Source: an uncultured Collinsella sp.
Lineage (GTDB): Bacteria > Actinomycetota > Coriobacteriia > Coriobacteriales > Coriobacteriaceae
Reading direction: 5' to 3'
NCBI GenBank assembly: GCA_902493125.1
Contig: CABUOF010000026.1
Location: 1-26,029, forward strand
DNA: 26,029 nucleotides
The stretch's first letter is position 1. Each line of letters starts with the position of its first letter. Positions 1-7,733 of the stretch are shown one piece after another. The notes beneath the pieces were generated by a model. The model had not been told where the DNA came from and did no database searches. It worked only from the letters and a program-made list of their open reading frames with translations. The translations under genes and the position numbers were made by a program.

Positions 1-747
1 GCCCACCTTTTTCTTGTAGAGCTTCTGCAGCGTCGCGGACTGGCGGACGATCTGCTTGGCCTGGTCCTTGGACACGCCGTACTGCGTGGCCATGGTCTTG
101 TAGTCGGAGGTGCCGATGGAATCCTCGGCGTACTGCTTCATTTCCTTGGAAGAGACGGTAATGCCCTCGTCCTCGGCAGCGTCCAGCAGAATCTGGTTGC
201 GCACGTAGGACAGGATGACGTCAGCGGACGGAGCGGTGTAGTTACCGTCGTCGTCCTTGACGGTGTCGAGACTGTACTGGCTCTCGATGGCCTCACGCGC
301 GGTGATGTCGCTCTTCTTGCCGTTGTAGCTATAGCTCGCCACGGTCGAATCGAGCTGGTCCTCGGACAGGGTCGCCGAGCCGACGCCCTTGCCGCCAAAA
401 CCACCGTTGCCGATAAAGAAGCCGACCACGGCAGCAATCACGACGGCGACCACAAAGGCGGCAATCATCGTCTTCTTGTGCTTGCAAGCGTGGTCGTCCA
501 CGTCGGAGTCGTCGTCATCGTCCTGCTCCTGGGGCATGAGGTTCTCGTCGGCGGCGTCCGCGGCGATCTTTGCCTCCAGGCGAGCGTCTTCCTCCTCGGC
601 GGTCGTGCCGGCGGCAATATGTTCGGCAGACGTGCCGGCGACCAGGTCGATCTTCTCGTCCTCATCACCGTCGGGGCCTTCGCCGCGCTCGATGATCTGG
701 ATGCCGTCGATCTCGTCCTTCTCGTCCTTCTTTTGAATCAGACCCAT
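1..747 (-). CDS. Membrane-anchored SurA N-terminal-like protein (partial)
   Basis: The frame is open for 249 codons from ATG at 747 to the left window edge, so the C-terminus is missing. An AAGGAG site sits just upstream of the ATG. The first ~85 residues are very acidic and probably cytoplasmic. A single membrane segment follows (about residues 92-113, TMIAAFVVAVVIAAVVGFF), then a Gly-rich linker and an outside domain with helices typical of SurA N-terminal/trigger-factor C-terminal chaperone folds (ILSYVRNQILLDAAEDEGI, and a later KQIVRQSATLQKLYKKK). By family knowledge such proteins are extracytoplasmic folding factors, sometimes with a PpiC isomerase domain that would lie outside the window. 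It is separated from the upstream icd gene by a terminator hairpin. The fold assignment is from local sequence character, not from a full domain. Confidence 0.7.
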   Translation of the reverse strand, partial: MGLIQKKDEKDEIDGIQIIERGEGPDGDEDEKIDLVAGTSAEHIAAGTTAEEEDARLEAKIAADAADENLMPQEQDDDDDSDVDDHACKHKKTMIAAFVVAVVIAAVVGFFIGNGGFGGKGVGSATLSEDQLDSTVASYSYNGKKSDITAREAIESQYSLDTVKDDDGNYTAPSADVILSYVRNQILLDAAEDEGITVSSKEMKQYAEDSIGTSDYKTMATQYGVSKDQAKQIVRQSATLQKLYKKKVG

Positions 748-785
748 ATCAGTTACTCCTTGTTAGGAAACATAGTCCCCAATAG

Positions 786-814
786 AATACGCCCGGCAGA
801 GCGCCGGGCGTATT
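786..814 (-). terminator. Hairpin terminator after icd
   Basis: A perfect 12-bp stem (AATACGCCCGGC at 786-797 and its complement at 803-814) with a 5-nt loop lies 60 bases after the icd stop and 38 bases before the next start. Read on the minus strand it is followed by the T-rich run CTATT, which is a weak U-tract. It probably ends the dehydrogenase-to-icd transcript. Confidence 0.7.
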
Positions 815-873
815 GATTCTTAGGTTATACGCAAACACTTAAGTACTATTTAGGCGTTTGCAGCGTGCATACC

Positions 874-1959
874 TTAGACCAGGTGCGCGATAACGGCATC
901 GGCAAAGGCCTGCGTGCCCACAGCGCCCTCAACGGAGCCGGTCTGGGCACGACGCACGTCACCGGTAACCTGCTCGCCCTCGTCGAGCGTGGCAGATACG
1001 GCGGCGCGAATGCGATTGGCCGCGTCGTTCTCGCCCAGGTGATCGAGCATCATCGCAGCAGAGAGGATCTCGGCCGTGGGGTTGGCGATATCCTGGCCGG
1101 CGATATCGGGCGCGGAGCCATGCGTAGCCTCAAAGATTGCGCAGTCGGCACCGATGTTGGAGCCGGGGGCCATGCCCAGACCGCCCACCAGGCCGGCGCA
1201 CAGGTCGCTCACGATGTCGCCGTACAGGTTGGGCAGCACCAGGACATCGAAGTCGTTGGGGTTCTGGACCAGGCCCATGCAGGTGGCGTCGACGATCTTG
1301 TCGTTGAACTCGATATCGGGATAGTTGGCGGCCACCTCGCGCGCCACGCGCAGGAACAGGCCGTCGGTCGCCTTCATGATGTTGGCCTTGTGCACGGCCG
1401 TCACCTTTTTGCGGCCGCAGCGGCGGGCATACTCAAAGGCATACTCCACAATGCGGCGGCTCTTGGCGATGGAGATGGGCTTGATCGAGATGGCGGAATC
1501 CGCGGCGAAGGTCTTCTGGCCCGAGCGCTCGACGAGCTGCGAGAGCTCCTCGACCTCGGCAGCGCCCTCATCGAACTCGATGCCGGCGTAGAGGTCCTCG
1601 GTGTTCTCGCGCACGATGACCAGGTCGACGTCGCGGAAGCGCGAGCCGTCGCCCGGCTGCGACAGGCAGGGTCGCACGCAGGCGTACAGGTCAAAATGTT
1701 TGCGCAGGGCCACGTTGACGCTGCGGAAACCCGTGCCGACCGGTGTGGTGATGGGGCCCTTGATGGCAACCTTGGTCTCGGCGACCGCATCGAGCACATG
1801 TTGGGGCAGCGGCGTGCCAAACTCGTCCATGACGCCGGCACCGGCCTCTTGGACGTTCCAGTTGATCTGGACACCAGTGGCCTCGACCACGCGGCGCATA
1901 GCCTGCGTAATCTCGGGACCGATACCGTCACCAGGAATCAGGACTACATCGTGCGCCAT
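874..1959 (-). CDS. icd: NAD-dependent isocitrate dehydrogenase family protein
   Basis: 361 residues, a normal length for the isocitrate/isopropylmalate dehydrogenase family. Visible motifs: GDGIGPEI at 10-17; the isocitrate-type substrate loop S80-V-N82-VALR86; the second Arg of DLYACVRP (R96); RENTEDLYAG with R118 and Y124; HKANIMK with K191; metal-binding D248 and D252; and HGSAPDIAG at 280-288. The Ser/Asn substrate loop resembles mitochondrial NAD isocitrate dehydrogenase rather than isopropylmalate dehydrogenase, and the Asp in SAPDIAG fits NAD rather than NADP. It oxidises isocitrate to 2-oxoglutarate in the cytoplasm, probably supplying glutamate precursors. ATG at 1959 is preceded by GGAG, 6 bases after the HEAT-repeat gene. 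Homoisocitrate or a related hydroxyacid as substrate cannot be excluded. Confidence 0.87.
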   Translation of the reverse strand: MAHDVVLIPGDGIGPEITQAMRRVVEATGVQINWNVQEAGAGVMDEFGTPLPQHVLDAVAETKVAIKGPITTPVGTGFRSVNVALRKHFDLYACVRPCLSQPGDGSRFRDVDLVIVRENTEDLYAGIEFDEGAAEVEELSQLVERSGQKTFAADSAISIKPISIAKSRRIVEYAFEYARRCGRKKVTAVHKANIMKATDGLFLRVAREVAANYPDIEFNDKIVDATCMGLVQNPNDFDVLVLPNLYGDIVSDLCAGLVGGLGMAPGSNIGADCAIFEATHGSAPDIAGQDIANPTAEILSAAMMLDHLGENDAANRIRAAVSATLDEGEQVTGDVRRAQTGSVEGAVGTQAFADAVIAHLV

Positions 1960-1965
1960 AATCTG

Positions 1966-2664
1966 TTACTCCTCGTCTTCGGCGTCGTCAGATTTTTTTA
2001 CGCTAGCACGCTTCTTCTTTTTGGAGAGATCCAGGCCAAAACGTTTAACAAGCATTTCGCAAATCTCGCTCGAACGGGCCTTGAGATAGCTACCCTTGCC
2101 GTTCTCGGCATCGAACTTAAGGCGCAGCGCGAGCTTCTCGGCGACCTCGGCGTCAATCTCGCCCCGGCCAAACTCGTACAGGCAACCGAGCATGTCGCGA
2201 TACTCGAGGTCGCCGTGGTAGCACTGGATGGCCTCGTCCAGGATGGGCCAAGCCTCGCGCGAACGCTCGACGCTCGTGGCGCCCCACACGCACAGCAGGC
2301 GGAAGGCGGCATAGCGCAGCGTGGACGAAATCTCATCGAACAGCGCGGTCTCGGCGCCCTCAAAGGCATCGCCCAGCTGCTCGGGGCAGGTGGTGGCGAG
2401 CGCCGCCAGGGCATCGAGAGCCTCCCAGCGGGTCTGAGCCTCGGGGCGGTCGAGCGCCTCGATCAGCGCGGGCACGCAGGGCACGACGCGCTGCGGATCG
2501 CGCTCGGCAAGCAGGTGCAGCACGCGGGCGGCAAACTGACGGATGCGGCGCGTGGGGCAGCCGAGCTCCTGGACCAGGCGGTCGACGGCGTTCTCGTTCT
2601 CCTCTGCCAGCTGGAGCTGTGCCAGCTCCTCGTCGGTGAGCTGTTCGTCTTTGTTTTCTGCCAT
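1966..2664 (-). CDS. HEAT-repeat protein
   Basis: 232 residues. After an acidic, Gln/Glu-rich start, residues ~30-160 form paired amphipathic helices of HEAT/Armadillo type, for example IRQFAARVLHLLAERDPQRV followed by VPALIEALDRPEAQTRWEAL, which suggests a curved protein-binding scaffold. The C-terminus is a Lys-rich stretch (KKKKRASVKK) ending in acidic residues. No catalytic motif is visible. ATG at 2664 has AGAGGT upstream; the gene lies 15 bases after the small membrane-protein gene and 6 bases before icd, so the three are probably co-transcribed. The partner and function are unknown. Confidence 0.75.
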   Translation of the reverse strand: MAENKDEQLTDEELAQLQLAEENENAVDRLVQELGCPTRRIRQFAARVLHLLAERDPQRVVPCVPALIEALDRPEAQTRWEALDALAALATTCPEQLGDAFEGAETALFDEISSTLRYAAFRLLCVWGATSVERSREAWPILDEAIQCYHGDLEYRDMLGCLYEFGRGEIDAEVAEKLALRLKFDAENGKGSYLKARSSEICEMLVKRFGLDLSKKKKRASVKKSDDAEDEE

Positions 2665-2679
2665 AGTTACCTCTTTTTA

Positions 2680-3108
2680 CTATTTCTTAGCGTGCTTGTC
2701 AGCACCCTTGCTGTCATCGGTGACCGAGATGAGCTGTCGGTCGGCCGCGCCATTGCGACGCGCACGGCGGCGCTCCTCGGCATCGCCCGCGTCGGCGGCG
2801 GCGCGGTGAGCCTTGTTAACGTTAAAGACCTCGTCGTGTTTGCGCCACGGACCGACGGACTCGCCAAAGCTCATCTTAAGGCCGGCGATAAAGCCGCCGA
2901 GCCAGCCGATCGGCGCAAACTGCACCAGCGGGAACAGCGAGAACACCCAGGTCAGCAGGATGACGGCCGCCGCTCCCGCAAAGTTGGCAATCCAGTAGTC
3001 GCGCTTGGTGATGACGCGCTTTTCGCACGCCCACTGGCCGCACAAAAAGCCAATGTAGATCGCGAAGAGAAAGAGCACCAGCGCAAGCACCACGAACGTC
3101 CAGCTCAT
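2680..3108 (-). CDS. Small integral membrane protein, function unknown
   Basis: 142 residues from ATG at 3108, chosen because GGAG lies 8 bases upstream and the start sits just after the dehydrogenase stop at 3114; an in-frame upstream ATG at 3144 would overlap that gene and has no such site. Three hydrophobic segments are visible: about 4-24 (FVVLALVLFLFAIYIGFLC), 40-60 (IANFAGAAAVILLTWVFSLF) and 63-80 (FAPIGWLGGFIAGL). The remaining ~60 residues are a polar cytoplasmic tail rich in Arg, Ala and Lys. I do not recognise a family. It is second in the four-gene run that ends with icd. Confidence 0.75.
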   Translation of the reverse strand: MSWTFVVLALVLFLFAIYIGFLCGQWACEKRVITKRDYWIANFAGAAAVILLTWVFSLFPLVQFAPIGWLGGFIAGLKMSFGESVGPWRKHDEVFNVNKAHRAAADAGDAEERRRARRNGAADRQLISVTDDSKGADKHAKK

Positions 3109-3113
3109 GGGCG

Positions 3114-4193
3114 CTACTCCCCGTGATGGTGGCCGCAGCAGCACTCGTGGCCATCATCATGGCCGTGGCCGCCGCAGCACTCGTGGTCCTCGCCATGGTG
3201 GTGGCCGCAACCGCACTCATGGTCGTCGCCGTGCTCGCCGCAACCGCAGCCGTCCTCGTGAGCACCGTGCTCTTCGGGACGATACTGCGACCAGTCCAGA
3301 CCGGCGGCGATGGCGTCGGCCTCCTCCTTATAGAGGACCGTGACGGCCTGGGTGCCCAGCTTGGCACCACCGATGGCATCGAGCATGTCGTAGAGCGTAA
3401 AGGCCACGTCGGCGCCGGGCAGCGCAAGCTCGCGATCGTCGGCATAGGCGAGCGCCAAGCGCAGGTCCTTGATGAAGTGCTCGACCATAAAGCCGGGCTT
3501 GTAGTCGCCGTCGAGCGCCTTGGTAGCCAGGCTCTCCATGGCGCCGGACTTGCCGGTACCGCCCAGGATCATCTGGCGGGTCTTCTCCAGATCAAGGCCG
3601 CTCAGCTCGGCAAATGCCATGGCGTCTGCCATGCCGACCATGCAGGCGCCCAGCGACACCTGGTTGGCGAGCTTGGCAGCCTGGCCCTTGCCGGCGCCGT
3701 CGAAGCAGCAGATGTTGGCCGCAAAGGTGGCAAGGATGTCGCGGACCGGCGCGATGTCGTTCTCGGTAGCGCCCACGATAGCCGTGAGCGTACCGGCGAT
3801 AGCGCCCGACTCGCCGCCGGTGACGGGGCAGTCAAACGCCATGCGACCAGAAACCTGGGCGGCCTCGGCAATGTCACGGGCAAGCTCGGGCGAGCTCGTG
3901 GTGAGGTCGATCAAGACCGCGCCGGGCTTAGTGCACGCGAGCAGGCCGTCGCCCGCCAGGTAGAGTTCCTCGACCTCGGAGGGATAGCCCACCATGGTAA
4001 AGACGACATCGGCGTTCGCCGCGGCATCGGCCGGCGTATCTGCCCAGACGGCGCCGCGCTCGATAAGCGCCGCCGCCTTGGACTTGGTGCGGTTGTTGAC
4101 CGTGACGGGATAGCCGGCGTCCAGAATGTGGCCGGCGATGGGGGCACCCATAATTCCGGTGCCGATAAATGCGACGGAGAGCTTGTTTGCCAT
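3114..4193 (-). CDS. NAD(P)-dependent 3-hydroxyisobutyrate-type dehydrogenase with His/Cys-rich tail
   Basis: 359 residues. The body (1-~305) is a beta-hydroxyacid dehydrogenase: nucleotide-binding FIGTGIMGAPIA (G11, G13, G16), substrate-binding DCPVTGGESGAIAGT at 121-135, and the catalytic Lys in GQAAKLANQ (K174). Members reduce or oxidise small beta-hydroxyacids such as 3-hydroxyisobutyrate, tartronate semialdehyde or succinic semialdehyde; the substrate here cannot be told. Unusually, residues 309-359 form an extra tail with 14 His and 9 Cys plus Asp/Glu/Gly, built from imperfect DHEC/HHHGE units (bases 3117-3269). ATG at 4193 has AGGAAAGG upstream; a longer in-frame extension to 4766 overlaps degV antiparallel codons and lacks support. 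It is first gene of the run leading to icd. Confidence 0.85.
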   Translation of the reverse strand: MANKLSVAFIGTGIMGAPIAGHILDAGYPVTVNNRTKSKAAALIERGAVWADTPADAAANADVVFTMVGYPSEVEELYLAGDGLLACTKPGAVLIDLTTSSPELARDIAEAAQVSGRMAFDCPVTGGESGAIAGTLTAIVGATENDIAPVRDILATFAANICCFDGAGKGQAAKLANQVSLGACMVGMADAMAFAELSGLDLEKTRQMILGGTGKSGAMESLATKALDGDYKPGFMVEHFIKDLRLALAYADDRELALPGADVAFTLYDMLDAIGGAKLGTQAVTVLYKEEADAIAAGLDWSQYRPEEHGAHEDGCGCGEHGDDHECGCGHHHGEDHECCGGHGHDDGHECCCGHHHGE

Positions 4194-4291
4194 GAAACCT
4201 TTCCTTTTGGGTTGGGTGTTGTTACCAGGTTGAATACTCGGTGCCAGCGTTTGGGCTGTGAGTCGAGGGCGATTACGGACGCAGCGCTTGC

Positions 4292-5245
4292 CTACTGACC
4301 GCGCACGCGGCGGGCGATGCGGTCGGAAAGCGACGCCTTGTCGGCGCGGTTCTTGCCCCAAAACGCGCAGCCCACCATGCCGGGGCCCACGTGCGAGCCG
4401 ATGGTGGGACCCACGGAGCCGCGAATGATCGTGACGTCGGCGCAACCCTCCTCCTTGCGGATGGCAGCTTCGAGCCAGTCGCCGTCCTTCTCGGCATCGG
4501 CCGTCATGATGGCGATGGGCATGGTGCGATCGGGCACGTAGTTCTCGCGGAACGACTTGAGGATGGACTTGAGTGCCTTCTTGCGGCCTCGGTTGACGCC
4601 AATCAGCGACAGCGAGCCGGCAAGGTCGTAGGAGAGCTCGGGCTTGACATCGAGCTTTGCCGTGAGCTGCGCCGCCGCGGGAGGAATGCGGCCGCCGGCA
4701 GCCAGTGCGTCGAAGCTCTCGAGCGTAAAGTAGCCGTGCACGTAGGTCTTTGCCTCGTTTGCCCAATCGACCAGCTGCTTGGCGGTCAGTCCTGCCGAAC
4801 GCTGGCGCACGGCCTCGAGCGCCAAGAGCGCACCGGTCGCGCAGGGCAGAGCGTTGTCGACCACGTAGAGCTCAAAGTTGGGATACTCGGCGCGCACAGC
4901 ATCTGCCGCCTGGCACGCGGAGTTGTAGCTCGACGACAGCGCCGAGGTAAAGCACAGGTAGACCGTGGGCGTGCCCTCTTTGGCGCACTCGGTAAAAAAC
5001 TCGATATAGCGACCGAGCGACACAGCCGAGGTGGACACGCGGGCACCGGCGCGCATGCGGTCGTAGAACTCCTTAGGGCTCATGCTCGACCAGATGTCGT
5101 CCGTGCGCTCCTCGCCATCGATAATAAAGGGAAAACCCAGGATATCGACATCGAGGTTCGCGGCGACCTCGGGGCTAAAGTCGCAGCAGGTATCGACGAC
5201 GATGCGGCAACGGTCCGAATGACCGGCGGATGCGGCCTTGTCCAT
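4292..5245 (-). CDS. DegV family fatty-acid-binding protein
   Basis: 317 residues, a usual DegV length. Visible family features are the N-terminal IVVDTCCDFSPEVAANLDV strand and loop, the TSAVSLGRYIEFF segment that covers the lipid, the CFTSALSSSYNSA motif with the Ser that contacts the fatty-acid carboxylate, and GGRIPPAAAQLTAKLDVKP in the second domain. By family knowledge DegV/FakB proteins bind fatty acids and, with FakA kinase, present acyl groups for phosphorylation; no fakA is in this window. ATG at 5245 is chosen over TTG at 5248 because AAGGAG lies 8 bases before ATG. The gene follows the hpf terminator, so it has its own promoter, which I could not place. Confidence 0.88.
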   Translation of the reverse strand: MDKAASAGHSDRCRIVVDTCCDFSPEVAANLDVDILGFPFIIDGEERTDDIWSSMSPKEFYDRMRAGARVSTSAVSLGRYIEFFTECAKEGTPTVYLCFTSALSSSYNSACQAADAVRAEYPNFELYVVDNALPCATGALLALEAVRQRSAGLTAKQLVDWANEAKTYVHGYFTLESFDALAAGGRIPPAAAQLTAKLDVKPELSYDLAGSLSLIGVNRGRKKALKSILKSFRENYVPDRTMPIAIMTADAEKDGDWLEAAIRKEEGCADVTIIRGSVGPTIGSHVGPGMVGCAFWGKNRADKASLSDRIARRVRGQ

Positions 5246-5263
5246 CAAAGCGACTCCTTACGT

Positions 5264-5295
5264 AAAAAGGCGGCCACCCGCATGGGATGGCCGCC
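5264..5295 (-). terminator. Intrinsic terminator of hpf
   Basis: On the minus strand GGCGGCCA and TGGCCGCC (5288-5295 and 5269-5276) with an inner GGG/CCC pairing form a GC-rich stem, followed directly by TTTTT (5264-5268). It lies 29 bases after the hpf stop. A second 7-bp palindrome (GTTAACT/AGTTAAC, 5300-5319) lies between the stop and this stem. Confidence 0.92.
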
Positions 5296-5324
5296 AACCG
5301 TTAACTCATGCAAGTTAACGTATT

Positions 5325-5909
5325 TTACTCGTCAAGTGTTTCGATACGGGGCTTGATGATGCCATATCCACCATTCTTACGGTGATACACCACATTGATG
5401 AGGCCAGTCGTCGCGTTCTCGAACACGTAGAAGTCGTGACCGAGCAGATCGGTCTGCACCAGCGCCTGCTCCTCAGTCATCGGGGTGACATCGATGACCT
5501 TCTCGCGGACGAGCAGGTCGTCCTCCTCCTCGGGCAGCAGCAGGTCGGCCAGATCCTCGACACGCTCGACCGGTGCAACATCCGCTGCGCTGGCACCGCC
5601 CTGGCGGTTGTCCACGACCTTGGTCTTGAACTTGCGCAGCTGGCGGGTGACCTTATCGGCGGAGAGGTCGATGGCGGCGTACATATCTGCACCATGCTCG
5701 GCAACGCGAATCACCGAACCACGGGCGCGAACCGTAACCTCGACGATTGCCGGGTTGGGGTTCGAGGGGTTCTTCTCATAGCGAAGTACAACGTCGACCG
5801 TCATGGGCTCGATATCGAAAACCTTGAGCGCCTCGCCGATCTTCTCATCCACATGCGCACGCAGAGCATCGGTTACCGTCGTCTTGCGTCCAGAAACCTT
5901 GATATCCAT
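5325..5909 (-). CDS. hpf: Ribosome hibernation promoting factor, long form
   Basis: 194 residues from ATG at 5909, chosen because GGAG is 7 bases upstream and the protein begins MDIKVSGRKTTVTDALR as in the family; an upstream in-frame ATG at 5969 adds 20 residues without homology. Residues 1-~105 are the S30AE/RaiA ribosome-binding domain (IEPMTVDVVLRYEKN, ADMYAAIDLSADKVTRQLRK). After an acidic linker, residues ~135-194 are the C-terminal dimerisation domain that marks long HPF (MTEEQALVQTDLLGHDFYVF, VVYHRKNGGYGIIKPR). Long HPF inactivates 70S ribosomes by pairing them into 100S dimers under starvation. It is a single-gene unit ended by the 5264-5295 terminator. Confidence 0.95.
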   Translation of the reverse strand: MDIKVSGRKTTVTDALRAHVDEKIGEALKVFDIEPMTVDVVLRYEKNPSNPNPAIVEVTVRARGSVIRVAEHGADMYAAIDLSADKVTRQLRKFKTKVVDNRQGGASAADVAPVERVEDLADLLLPEEEDDLLVREKVIDVTPMTEEQALVQTDLLGHDFYVFENATTGLINVVYHRKNGGYGIIKPRIETLDE

Positions 5910-6126
5910 ACGTGGCTCCAATCTGCCTCGGGGACTTACTGTACTGGCTATGTACCCATTGCCGTGCATTTAATCACGCGGATTCCCAAAGACCCGAATA
6001 ACGATTGCTTGATACCGCATACCGAAGTCTCGCACTTTTCTGTGGCAAAGTGCGCTATAGGAGGGAGCCGGCGACTTTGTATTTGGTCCCGAAAATTGGC
6101 TTTGACCTGCTGGTTTTATAGAGATG
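5910..6126. other. Intergenic region upstream of hpf with palindrome
   Basis: This gap must hold the hpf promoter, but I see no convincing -35/-10 pair. It contains an inverted repeat, CGCACTTT (6031-6038) and AAAGTGCG (6047-6054), separated by 8 bases, about 120 bases before the hpf start. It could be an operator or an RNA hairpin. The open frames across the region lack ribosome-binding sites. Confidence 0.4.
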
Positions 6127-6160
6127 AAAAAGCCGGGCTCCCCTATTGGGGAAGCCCGGC
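6127..6160 (-). terminator. Intrinsic terminator of the lipoprotein gene
   Basis: On the minus strand a GC-rich stem (GCCGGGCT at 6160-6153 with AGCCCGGC at 6139-6132, extended by CCCC/GGGG with one bulged base, 4-nt loop) is followed directly by TTTTT (6131-6127). It lies about 65 bases after the solute-binding lipoprotein stop. Confidence 0.92.
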
Positions 6161-6226
6161 AGTGCGTGTTGAAACCGTGAAGAGGCATCCTTTCCAACGT
6201 ATAGGAGACACCACCCCTAGCAATAA

Positions 6227-7252
6227 CTAGCTATTAAGCTTGTTAATGTCGTCGTCGGTGATGGTGTCTTCCTGGCTGGACGATTTGTCTTCGGAGGATG
6301 CGGTCTCATTGTTGAAATCGGAGGACTCGCTGCCAGAGGACGTGGTCTCACTGGACTCAGAGTCGCCCGGCTGCACGTTAGCGCCCGAAACCGTCTTAGT
6401 GGTGAGGTCGTAGGGCATCGTGCCGTACCAGACGCAGTGGACCGCCTCGAGCGTGCCGTCGGCCGTAATACCATCGAGGGCATCGCTCACGGCACGGCAC
6501 AGTTCGTCATTGGACGAGAGGCCCGCAACACCAAGCGTCGAGGGTGCCTCGAGCGCACCGACATAGGAGATCTCGCTCATCAGGCGTGCAAGGTAGCCGC
6601 CGGCCGTGGAGTCGCAGATCACATAGTCGACCTCGCCGGACTCGAGCGCCTCAAAGCACTCGTTGATGTTGGAGTAGGTCTTTTGGTTGGCGGTGATGCT
6701 CTGCTTAGCAAGCGCCTCCTGCGAGGCCGAGGACATCTGGATACCCAGAGTAGACGTGTTAAGGGTATCGGTGGAAACGCTTAGCGACCCACCATCGCTG
6801 GTTTTACCGAACACGGAAGCGGCATCGTACAGGCAGGTGCCGAGCGAGCTAACGTCCCCGTCCGTAGAGTTGATCTCGCCGATAAAGATATCAGCCTTTT
6901 TGTCGCCGAGCGCGGAACCTGCCGAGGACGCATCGACAAAGGCGACCTTAAGGCCCATGCGGCTTGCGAGGGCGCGGGCAGCGTCGACTGCATACCCCGT
7001 GAGCTCGCCGTCAGCGCCCTGCATGGCCTGCGGCGCATCGGAGGTATCGAGGGCGACCGTCAGGGTACCGGGAGTGACCAGGGCATCATCCGACACCGTG
7101 GGCGTGACGGTCTCGTACTCGATCTGGTCGATCGTGGGAGTCGTGAACGTAGACAGCGGGTTGAACGCGCATCCGCTCAGGCCCAAAACGGCGATGACCG
7201 CTGCGGTCCCAGCACCTAACCGAGCCGCGTGCATCAAGCTGCCCCTCACCAT
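6227..7252 (-). CDS. Solute-binding lipoprotein (family 3, amino-acid-type)
   Basis: 341 residues from ATG at 7252. Residues 1-28 form a lipoprotein signal: short basic start, hydrophobic core and lipobox L25-S-G-C28. The body resembles extracellular solute-binding proteins family 3: TLTVALDTSDAPQAM, DGELTGYAVDAARALASRMG, KADIFIGEINS and the second-lobe SGEVDYVICDSTAGGYL. By family knowledge it binds amino acids or a similar small solute outside the membrane for an ABC importer, but no permease or ATPase gene is adjacent. The last ~50 residues are Ser/Glu/Asp-rich and disordered. ATG at 7234 (AGGGG 7 bases upstream) is an equally good start and keeps the lipobox. The frame stays open far upstream to 7633, see the leader entry. 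Confidence 0.85.
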   Translation of the reverse strand: MVRGSLMHAARLGAGTAAVIAVLGLSGCAFNPLSTFTTPTIDQIEYETVTPTVSDDALVTPGTLTVALDTSDAPQAMQGADGELTGYAVDAARALASRMGLKVAFVDASSAGSALGDKKADIFIGEINSTDGDVSSLGTCLYDAASVFGKTSDGGSLSVSTDTLNTSTLGIQMSSASQEALAKQSITANQKTYSNINECFEALESGEVDYVICDSTAGGYLARLMSEISYVGALEAPSTLGVAGLSSNDELCRAVSDALDGITADGTLEAVHCVWYGTMPYDLTTKTVSGANVQPGDSESSETTSSGSESSDFNNETASSEDKSSSQEDTITDDDINKLNS

Positions 7253-7640
7253 GTCCACTACCCTGCCTTCTGTGTCGTATACGATCCGTGCGTTGCGCGG
7301 AATATCAGATTGTTCCCACCAGCTGACCTGGTATTTGACCCCACACTTGCGCACCGGGGTGTTTGCTCGGGAGGCCGCAGCCACCTTCACGACTGGCCCG
7401 CTCGCCCGCGAGGCGGTATTGCCCCAAAGAAAGTAGAACGGACGGTGCGGCTTACATCTAGGACGCGCCATGATCGCGCCGCGCGCACGCGGTCGCTTAC
7501 GTGGATCCCTTTGACCGCGTCTGTCTTGGACTAGGACGGGCATTTCGTCCGTCCGCAACCACAGCCTGGTAGGAACGAAGCGCATTATAGCTAAGTTCAA
7601 GCTAAAGTTTAAGGTTAGGGGCGTTATTCGCATCGCGAGT
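7253..7640 (-). other. Long open leader of the lipoprotein gene
   Basis: No gene is assigned here. Reading on the minus strand, the lipoprotein frame stays open back to 7633, but ATGs at 7543, 7471 and 7633 have no good ribosome-binding site and the predicted peptide is Arg-rich without recognisable domain. A perfect TATAAT lies at 7589-7584, which would give a leader of about 325 bases. The leader has local hairpins, e.g. GGACGG (near 7555) with CCGTCC. It may be a regulatory 5' leader, an unrecognised structured RNA or an N-terminal extension. Confidence 0.35.
7584..7589 (-). promoter_or_regulatory. Possible -10 box for the lipoprotein transcript
   Basis: TATAAT is a perfect consensus -10 on the minus strand. 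The hexamer 17 bases upstream (TTAAAC) matches the -35 consensus poorly, so the call rests on the -10 and on the position upstream of an otherwise promoter-less gene. Confidence 0.4.
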
Positions 7641-7685
7641 ACAGATTTCGCAGGTCGGAGTGGGCTATTCGTGCCCCTGTGAAGT

Positions 7686-7731
7686 CCGGAGCTCCCCTAT
7701 GGGGAGCTCCGGGGCACCCTTCCTAGGGTGC
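7686..7731. repeat. Two adjacent hairpins next to the inverted-repeat element
   Basis: CCGGAGCTCCCC (7686-7697) and its perfect complement (7701-7712) leave only a 3-base loop. Immediately beyond, GCACCCT (7714-7720) pairs with AGGGTGC (7725-7731). Neither is followed by a T-run in either direction, so these are not classical terminators. They may still stop transcription coming from the nuclease gene. Confidence 0.55.
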
Positions 7732-7733
7732 TG

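Noticed and set aside
865..3126. 753-codon open frame on the plus strand
   Set aside because: It lies antisense to icd, the HEAT gene and the membrane-protein gene, which all have motifs and ribosome-binding sites. Long antisense frames are expected in this GC-rich codon pattern.
3117..3269. Separate small metallothionein gene
   Set aside because: The His/Cys segment is in frame with the dehydrogenase, with no internal start or ribosome-binding site.
4194..4766. Extension of the hydroxyacid dehydrogenase upstream of 4193
   Set aside because: It overlaps degV on the same strand, has Arg-rich nonsense character and lacks a start site; ATG at 4193 has a ribosome-binding site and the Rossmann start.
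5970..6197. 75-codon frame on the minus strand before hpf
   Set aside because: It crosses the lipoprotein terminator, has no ribosome-binding site and no recognisable protein character.
7253..7640. SRP RNA, tmRNA or RNase P RNA in the long leader
   Set aside because: ACCAGGTCAG recalls SRP RNA, but the following conserved loop is missing, and no tmRNA or RNase P core is seen.
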